Of a stretch of DNA of 12,753 bases, positions 7,701-12,753 are shown in pieces. The position numbers and the translations under genes were made by a program. Source of the stretch: Euperipatoides rowelli (lineage: Eukaryota > Onychophora > Udeonychophora > Euonychophora > Peripatopsidae); assembly GCA_003024985.2 (NCBI GenBank), contig PXIH01S0006168.1, one strand, 5' to 3'. How positions within the stretch are numbered: position 1 is the first letter of the stretch; each line of letters opens with the position of its first letter. The notes beneath the pieces were generated by a model. The model ran no database searches and was not told where the DNA came from. It saw nothing but the letters and a program-made list of their open reading frames with translations.

Positions 7701-8089
7701 AAATTTTTAAATAAATGAGATAATTTATGATATCCTGATTTAGTGGATATCAGGAGAGAAATTATGGTTACATTTAATTACCACTCAATGATAGACATTG
7801 TGTTGTTAGTATGGAAAATGAATAATTAATTTGCTCAATTCTGCAAAAATAGGGGCATTCACCATAGCACCCTGCGACAAAAGACAAGCTGAGAGATTCG
7901 TTCTGGTAGTAAAATATTTCTAGCCAAATTAGACAATTTGAGCTGTCTCGTTTTAAAATTTGACTTATTGTTATACCGTTCAACACCACACACTTCATAG
8001 TCGACACCTATCAATTATCGACAATAAATTTATGTAGCTGATAGCCATCATATGTCAATAACAACTTTAAACACACATCAGTATATACA
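7701..8089. other. Unassigned DNA with a minus-strand 74-codon frame
   Basis: A minus-strand frame at 7774-7998 (ATG at 7998, MKCVVLNGITISQILK onward) is open for about 74 codons. It lies directly upstream, in the same orientation, of the LINE relic, so it could be leader sequence of that element. I do not recognise it, it has no motif or splice signals I trust, and a frame of this length can occur by chance. Confidence 0.3.
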
Positions 8090-8170
8090 CAGTGGGGCCA
8101 GGGCAGACCAGGGTGGTGCCCTGGTACTTTTTTATTTAAGGCAGGGCACGCCTTGTTACTTTTTTAAAAA
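8090..8170 (+). repeat. Two tandem stem-loop units, GC-richer island
   Basis: The first stem is ACCAGGG (8107-8113) with CCCTGGT (8119-8125) around a 5-base loop. The second is AAGGC (8138-8142) with GCCTT (8150-8154) around 7 bases. Both are followed by a TACTTTTTTA-like tract, 32 bases apart, so this is a diverged tandem duplication. The island begins CAGTGGGGCC at 8090, a start reminiscent of hAT transposon ends, but I find no matching inverted end or 8-bp target duplication. Origin unknown. Confidence 0.45.
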
Positions 8171-8587
8171 AAATGCATTAAAGTCAGTCTTAATATTTTA
8201 AAGGTTAAAAAAAAATAAGATTTCTGATAAAAAATTGTTTATTTCTAATTAATAATAAATACCGTAACAACTTTAATCTTTAAAACTCTTACGGATTATT
8301 TCAATATGAAAATCAGCTTATGAAGTAGCCTACAATGGTGAAAACGGTTGCCTACGAAGCTTCCGGTTAATCTTTGATTTAGTCTGAATGACGGAATATT
8401 TTTATTTGTTTACTTTTATATTTTTACTAACAGCAATAGTTTATTTTAAAACCAAATTAAACCTGACTTGATTTTAGAGACTTGACTAAGTTGACTTGCA
8501 AATATAAAAAAAATTAATGTTTATAAATACGAAAATAAATTATGGCCATGTGGCCATATTCTGCTTAGGCCATCCTCTGCTTACTGC
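8171..8587. other. AT-rich spacer with short palindromes
   Basis: No gene seen. It includes ATGGCCA/TGGCCAT arms two bases apart at 8542-8557. A slightly GC-richer patch lies at 8320-8395, but it has no open frame with splice sites. Confidence 0.45.
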
Positions 8588-8960
8588 CTTAAGGCTGGTT
8601 CACAGTGATAAGTTACGTTATGGGAAAGTTAAGTGAAAGTCAACGTCCAGCTTTTGGTCTTGACCAATCACAGCAGACCTGATTTTCAACTGCAAGATGA
8701 CTTTGATGTTCCCGTAGAAGTTGGATATTTCAACTTTATTTTAGCACAGCAAGAACATAAATAAAATGGCCTCGTCAGTTGAAACCAACGCCGATATAAA
8801 AAAGATTTTTCTCATAATCTACCACAAAGTGATGGCATAATTATTTCTTTCATTAAAATTAGATTTTATTGAGCCAGAAACGTTCTGTTTAGAGAAGACC
8901 TTTTTCAGGCTGGGTCTCTTCAAACTTCTCTGGATTCATTCAAAAATATTTTACAGTAGG
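8588..8960 (+). mobile_element. Possible PIF/Harbinger-type transposon remnant
   Basis: A GC-richer block begins TTAAGGCTGGTTCACAGTG, compatible with a TTA target site and the TTCACA-containing ends of some PIF/Harbinger elements. It continues with GACCAATCACAGC and a frame starting ATGGCCTCG at 8766. That frame reads MASSVETNADIKKIF and onward, meets TAA after 24 codons, then stays open in the same frame for about 40 more codons (LSLKLDFIEPETFCLEKTFF). An opposite terminal repeat was not found by eye, and no transposase motif is visible. It could equally be an unrelated low-copy sequence or a broken host exon. Confidence 0.25.
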
Positions 8961-9208
8961 TTATACAAATAAGATTTAGTAGCGTAATAAAAGACAAATC
9001 AAATAATTTTATAGCTCATGTCATTAAAATTAATTACTATTCTGCTAGGGTTTTATTTTCTTGTTGAATAAAAAGCACCACTGACAATACTGTATCTGCC
9101 CCTCTATAAATACAATAATCTTCGTAGCCAATGCAAATAATAATTGCTTAGGCCAGGTAAAGTGTATTAACTAAGAAAGAAGTGAAATATTTTTTTATAA
9201 AATCAGTT
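8961..9208. other. AT-rich spacer, nothing recognised
   Basis: AT-rich, stops in all frames and no repeat recognised. It includes GCACCACTG near 9075, weakly complementary to the CAGTGGGG at 8090 but without matching flanks. Confidence 0.45.
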
Positions 9209-9488
9209 TAATAAATAGGCTATATATTTTTTAAGCTGTAATTGTAATTTGCTAGCAATTATCAGGTTATTTATTTTAATAGCTTTTTTTTTCTTTCTTA
9301 TGTCATCGGAAATTTGATAGCAATTAATTACAATAAGCTTTAGGTTAAAAAAAAAAAAAAATAATAAATAGGCTATATATTTTTTAAGCTAGCAATTATT
9401 AGGTTATTTATTTTAAATAGCTTTTTTTTTTCTTATGTCATCGGAAATTTGATAGCAATTAATTACAATAAGCTTTAGGTTAAAAAAA
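9209..9488 (+). repeat. Tandem duplication of a ~150-bp segment
   Basis: Copy 1 (9209-9360) and copy 2 (9362-9488) both start TAATAAATAGGCTATATA and both end in AAGCTTTAGGTT plus an A run. Between them they share ATGTCATCGGAAATTTGATA and surrounding sequence almost without change. Copy 2 lacks 16 bases present in copy 1 (about 9238-9253), a deletion flanked by GCT microhomology. It also has shorter T and A runs. The near identity outside homopolymers suggests a recent duplication. Confidence 0.93.
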
Positions 9489-10228
9489 ACAACAAATAAA
9501 AAATAGCAATATTACTTTTTATTAGCACAATTTAATATGAATTTGTGCTATTCTTAATTTTCAATAAGTTTTTTTTTTTTTTTTCAAATTTATTAAAATC
9601 TATCAATTTAATATTCAAGATTCATATTTCCAAATGTATTTTTTTTATTTATTTCAAACTTTGACTTCAGCGAATTAGCAATAAAATAAAACAATAAAAA
9701 TAGTAGACTAGTTATGAATGAACTCGTGGTGGTAACCGCGGATTGGATTCACATTAGTCTATTTCTCTCATTAACAGAAAATTGATCAAGTTTGAATTTG
9801 AGTTGATTTTCCCCTCTTTTTATATAAAAAAANTTTATCAATTTAATATTGATATTTTGAAAATTATGTTGTATAACTTTTGTTTTTGTAGTGTTTTTTT
9901 ACAATATCAAGTTCTTTTTAATTACTAAATACTGTATTATTATTAAAGCATATAACAGCACGGTATATTTTTGTTCGAGAAAGCACCCTATTATCTTCTT
10001 CTTGTTATAAATACCATAAAGATCTGCCTGCTCTTTTTATTTAAAAATAGTAATTACTGTTTTATGTTTTTGAAAAATATTGATTTTCTTGTAAATAAAA
10101 TATTATACAGTTATAATAAAATTCAGGCTGTCATGTTAAAAACTACTCTGTTAATGGCATGTAAAAAAAAAAAAAAAAAGGTAATGTCTAACTTACGCAT
10201 TATTTTCCGAAACAATTACTAAAAGTAC
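9489..10228. other. AT-rich spacer with homopolymers
   Basis: T and A runs (T16 near 9569, A17 near 10162), one N at 9833, and a small GC-richer patch at 9719-9750. An acceptor-like TTTCTCTCATTAACAG ends at 9777, but the sequence after it has no donor. The forward frame at 9971-10222 is low-complexity with a poly-lysine run from the A tract and is probably not a gene. Confidence 0.5.
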
Positions 10229-10240
10229 CATCATCATCAT
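10229..10240 (-). repeat. (CAT)4 short repeat at the LINE 3' end
   Basis: Four CAT units on the plus strand (ATG repeats on the element strand) lie about 100 bp past the last recognisable protein motif. The position fits a short-repeat tail marking the element's 3' end. Confidence 0.6.
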
Positions 10241-10339
10241 TGGGTGTATTCTGAGTCATGGTTTGCATTCATGGATCACTATTGATTTCTATCTTGAACT
10301 GTATTTAATACAGAGAATTGCCTGTTGTTAGGCCAAACG

Positions 10340-10850
10340 TTAAGGTCATCCAACCATTTTTTTCTAAGTCTTCCTCTTCTTTTTGCCCTTTCTGCCTATT
10401 CCTCAAATGATGTTACTAGTCTAATTCCTGCAGATCCTTTCAAGAAATGGCCATCATATTTCCATTTCCTGTTCCTTAATTCATCCAAAAGAGTATAACT
10501 ACCACCACATCTTTTCCACATATCCTCATTTCTGATCAAATCTGTCCATTTTATTTTCAACATTCTTCTGGCACACCGGATATACAAAGCACAAAAGCAT
10601 TGATCTTCTTTTTCAAGTCTTTTGTTAAAGTCCAAGTCTCGCATCCATATAAGAAAACTAACCAAACATAGCATTTTAACATCTTCAATTTCAATGTTTG
10701 TAGTCTTTTCTTAAAAGTTCTTTATGTTCAAAAATGCAGATTTTACCATTCCTATCCTTGTTCGGATCTCTTTTGTGGTTCTTCCATCTTCCATATCAAG
10801 ATGTCAAAATATCTAAATTCCTTCACCTGTTCAACTATTTTTCCTTACAT
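10340..10850 (-). pseudogene. LINE RT thumb and C-terminal region
   Basis: Three minus-strand blocks can be joined by eye: MEDGRTTKEIRTRIGMVKSA near 10780-10720, an ORF at 10674-10396, and a same-frame continuation after one TAG. The ORF has ARRMLKIKWTDLIRNED at residues 35-51, and TLLDELRNRKWKYDGHFLKG after it. The post-stop continuation holds KRRGRLRKKWLDDL and QDRNQ. This arrangement, R+ML+I W D...NE+...R, then LL..+R.RK..+ GH.L+G, then RGR.RK.WLDD, is the conserved C-terminus of RTE-like LINEs. Frameshifts near 10680 and one stop make it a pseudogene. Confidence 0.75.
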
Positions 10851-10912
10851 TTCGATCTTGCATTTAATGTTTCCTATACCAGTGTTTATGTCTTTCCTAT
10901 ATTGATTTCAAT

Positions 10913-11016
10913 AAGGTCGAATTGGAAAGAGCCTTGCTATAGATTAATATAATTGGAGCATCATATTCTGATCCAATTATATTAATCTTTAGCGAGGCTC
11001 TTTCCAATTCGTCCTT
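10913..11016 (+). repeat. 45-bp-arm inverted repeat (foldback) inside the RT relic
   Basis: Left arm 10913-10957 and right arm 10972-11016 are inverted copies with three mismatches over 45 bp, separated by a 14-base loop. The right arm is in native orientation and encodes part of the RT after YSDD on the minus strand. The left arm is its inverted duplicate, which replaces the RT sequence expected there. Confidence 0.95.
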
Positions 11017-11181
11017 ACTTGCCATAAGAATGGCAATATCATCAGAATACCTTATTCTATTAAAGTTCATTCCTCCTATTTTTATCCCATCAATGTCATT
11101 TAGTGCTTCATTGATGATTTCTTCACTATATATGTTGAAAAATGACGGAGGGCACAAGCATCCTTGTCTTATGCCACAGTT
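10972..11181 (-). pseudogene. LINE RT catalytic core, GIRQGC to YSDD
   Basis: This minus-strand frame reads CGIRQGCLCPPSFFNIYSEE, then IINEALNDIDGIKI, and NRIRYSDDIAILMASKDEL. GIRQGC with PP/PL-x-FN is RT motif 4, and YSDD replaces the usual YADD catalytic box with both Asp residues kept. After LERASLKINIIG the frame enters the foldback at 10913-11016, so the residues beyond it are an antisense copy of the element and not native sequence. Confidence 0.8.
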
Positions 11182-11218
11182 TATTTAAAACTAATCATTG
11201 AAATTAGTATTCATCCTA

Positions 11219-11404
11219 AATGCTGATGTTTCCATCAATTCCTATCTTCTTCAATATTCTTACCAGTTTCTTATCAACCCCGTCAAAAGCTAGAAATCCT
11301 ATGTCAGTGTCTGATGATCCTTTAAACTCTAGTTCCTTTGTTGGCTCTGAACCCATATATTGCTGAACTGACAGATTTTTCTCAATTTTACTTCTTATTC
11401 TTCT
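11219..11404 (-). pseudogene. LINE RT fingers/palm fragment
   Basis: A 62-codon open stretch reads RRIRSKIEKNLSVQQYMGSE, then PTKELEFKGSS, then DIGFLAFDGVDKKLVRILKK and IGIDGNI before TAG. It resembles the RT segment that runs from the IE..L...QYGF block to the FxDxxKAFD..D...L...L...GI block. Both the part after QYGF and the residues around the first catalytic Asp appear shortened by in-frame deletions, so it would not be active. Confidence 0.65.
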
Positions 11405-11454
11405 TAAAAGAACTCATAATAATATGTTATCTACATGCATTATGATACTAATTA

Positions 11455-11610
11455 GGGTTTGTCGATTATTAACACCGGTTTTTGAAAACCAATTTATTCG
11501 GCTAAATTTTTAAAATTCGAAAACCGGCTGTTTTTTGTATTTAAAAACCCGGGTTTATATATTAGAATTAATGTGTAAAAATTAATTAATTAATTAATTA
11601 ATTAAAAACG
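11455..11610 (+). repeat. Inverted-repeat-rich block, possible DNA-transposon end
   Basis: CCGGTTTT (11475-11482) and AAAACCGG (11520-11527) are exact inverted copies. The first also folds locally as GGTTTT-TG-AAAACC. A 12-bp perfect palindrome AAACCCGGGTTT lies at 11545-11556, and a (TTAA)6-type tract at about 11581-11605. Clusters of such short inverted motifs are seen in subterminal regions of hAT-like elements. No partner end or target duplication was found. Confidence 0.4.
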
Positions 11611-12731
11611 TTAACATTTTGACTTGAAATTGCCTCGCACAAGCATATTGTAGTAAAACTAATCATCATGCGTCTGGCGAACATTTGACATTAAAAAAAA
11701 AAGAAAACACACAATGTAAGTAAATTCATTAATGTCTAATAGACATTAATAAATTTCAATACATAATAAGGTTTATTAGGTAAATACAGTCCTGCATATA
11801 AAATTTCATATAAATCAGATTACAAATAAATACATTATTAGCAATCGAGTTTTTCTTATATCTTATGTTTACCTACTAAATGGCGTCTATCATTCTTATT
11901 ACTACAGTATATGAAAACTTAAATATTGAAATAAATGTTTTCCTTAAATTTTTAATAATTTCAAGTTTGTAGATAGATTCACATTGATGAAAATAAGGTG
12001 CAAATAAATTTGCAAAGAAATCGGATCAAATTTGAAAAAGTTATAGCAGCAAACAGAAGGTCTGATATTCTGGAAATTAAGAAAAAAATACTGTAATTGG
12101 CGATGTTCTCTGTAACGAGTGTGCGTATTCATTTCACAATGCGCTGTTACTATCACTGCACTTTCACTTAAACCTTTCTTGATGATTTTCAAAGACAATT
12201 CCATTACACAAGATTACAAATAAATTTGTCTTATTATTTAATAAGCAGAAATTTAATTATATAATAAACTTTATAAGAACCTCAAATTACTCCAGATCAA
12301 TAAGAAAATAGCACTGTTGAGCCATACTGTGAATAAAATAAAAAATATGTTTCCATTAATTCTTACTTTCGCATTTAGGTACCTGACACCATACTAATTT
12401 CACAGTTAATTATGTTTGTTAAAAAAAAATGTTTGTAAACGATGTCAGAACTTAGCCAGATTTGTACTGATAAAGTGAAATCTTTTGTGCATCTGAAATT
12501 TTATAACTATGGATTTGTCTTTTAAACTGTCCAAAAATTAATAAAGCCTTTTTTTACTTTGTTATTTTACGTGACACTGCATTGTCAAATAACATCGCAT
12601 TGTAAGACACACTAGCGTCTGGATTCCAGATATGCATTTCCCTCCAGCCCAAACTAACCTGTATATTCAGTAAACTATAGGTTTCCATTTGTTACTATAA
12701 CTTTGTCAAATTTTATCTGATTTATTTGCAG
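11611..12731. other. Unassigned AT-rich DNA with one minus-strand ORF
   Basis: No gene I can identify. A minus-strand ORF at 11944-12204 (86 codons) has a compositionally mixed first half (MELSLKIIKKGLSESA, later HCEMNTHTRYREHRQ) and an AT-driven second half. I do not recognise it and see no supporting splice or promoter signals. Short repeats include two GCATTGT copies near 12570-12600 and CTGGA/TCCAG around one base near 12620. Confidence 0.4.
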
Positions 12732-12753
12732 CTTATTTTCATCATTGTGAATC
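12732..12753 (+). CDS. Possible exon start at window edge
   Basis: TTTATCTGATTTATTTGCAG ends at 12731 and is a good 3' splice site, with a branch-point-like CTGAT. Only 22 bases follow before the window ends. In phase with the exon at 4600 it would read NLFSSL and stop; other phases remain open to the edge. Too short to judge. Confidence 0.2.

Larger units (their letters stand above)
10229..11404 (-). mobile_element. RTE-like LINE relic: RT palm, C-terminus, (CAT)n tail
   Basis: Minus-strand reading gives the second half of a LINE protein in broken frames. From 11404 comes RT finger/palm sequence with internal deletions, then GIRQGC (11158-11175) and YSDD (11038-11049), then a foldback, then the thumb and C-terminal region (10850-10340), ending near (CAT)4 at 10229-10240. 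On the element strand this is an ATG/GAT-type short repeat tail, as several LINE families carry. The C-terminal pattern EDGRTTKEIRTRIGM, ARRMLKIKWT and RGRLRKKWLDD is the type I associate with RTE-like elements of invertebrates. It has no endonuclease part, so it is 5'-truncated in the normal way. Confidence 0.8.

Noticed and set aside
7774-7998. A 2A-like peptide before the LINE relic (around FVAGCYGE)
   Set aside because: Some CR1/L2-like LINEs have such motifs at their start, but the required Asn-Pro-Gly-Pro ending is not present in any frame here.
8090-9081. Complete hAT element between CAGTGGGG and CACCACTG
   Set aside because: Only 7 of 8 terminal bases match, the next bases do not, and the 8-bp flanks (TATATACA and ACAATACT) differ.
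9762-9830. Exon after the acceptor-like TTTCTCTCATTAACAG
   Set aside because: No usable donor follows and the open frame is short and low-complexity.
9971-10222. Forward ORF of 83 codons
   Set aside because: AT-driven composition with a poly-lysine run from an A17 tract; no other support.
10734-10952. Forward ORF of 72 codons
   Set aside because: It is antisense to the LINE thumb region and runs into the foldback.

Overview
The window is non-coding-rich, AT-rich nuclear DNA from an animal, most likely an invertebrate. It has no bacterial gene structure, no operons and no long intact ORFs. It does have a spliced-type exon, long homopolymer and microsatellite runs, two minisatellites and decayed non-LTR retrotransposons (LINEs) of metazoan type. 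The LINE proteins resemble CR1/L2-like and RTE-like families found widely in arthropods, molluscs, cnidarians and deuterostomes, so I do not name a species. All assignments come from reading the sequence; no database was searched.

Layout, left to right. 1-839: AT-rich DNA with no gene. 840-2600: a 95-bp exact direct repeat (840-934 and 2506-2600) brackets a minus-strand LINE fragment that encodes the N-terminus and AP-endonuclease domain. The two inner edges of the repeat are single N bases, and ten of the window's eleven Ns fall in this block, so a collapsed-repeat or gap-filling artefact is a serious alternative to a real insertion. 2601-3138: simple sequence with C13, (TG)9 and G12 runs. 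3139-4360: a minisatellite of about 38 copies of a 31-bp unit. 4477-4600: the one convincing host exon (plus strand, 124 bp, good acceptor and donor, one open frame), of unknown function. 5076-6272: a second minisatellite of 19 copies of an approximately 61-bp unit. Its monomers look like 3' splice sites, and one copy carries a perfect CAG|GTAAGT donor.

6470-7700: a heavily decayed minus-strand CR1/L2-like LINE, recognisable only by piecing together short frames (N-terminal basic region, endonuclease motifs, SDH motif, linker to RT). 8090-9000: small GC-richer islands, namely a pair of tandem stem-loops and a possible PIF/Harbinger-type transposon end. 9209-9488: a tandem duplication of about 150 bp. 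10229-11404: a minus-strand RTE-like LINE relic with reverse-transcriptase motifs GIRQGC and YSDD, the C-terminal ARRMLKIKWT region and a (CAT)4 tail, interrupted by a 45-bp-arm foldback. 11455-11610: CCGGTTTT/AAAACCGG inverted repeats and a (TTAA)n tract that look like a DNA-transposon end. The last 1.1 kb has no convincing gene, apart from a possible splice acceptor 22 bases before the window ends.

Taken together, this looks like intronic or intergenic sequence around one exon of a plus-strand gene. All three LINE relics lie antisense to that gene. I see no convincing new multi-gene system. The most interesting item is the second minisatellite, whose units carry strong sense-strand splice-site mimics just downstream of the exon.
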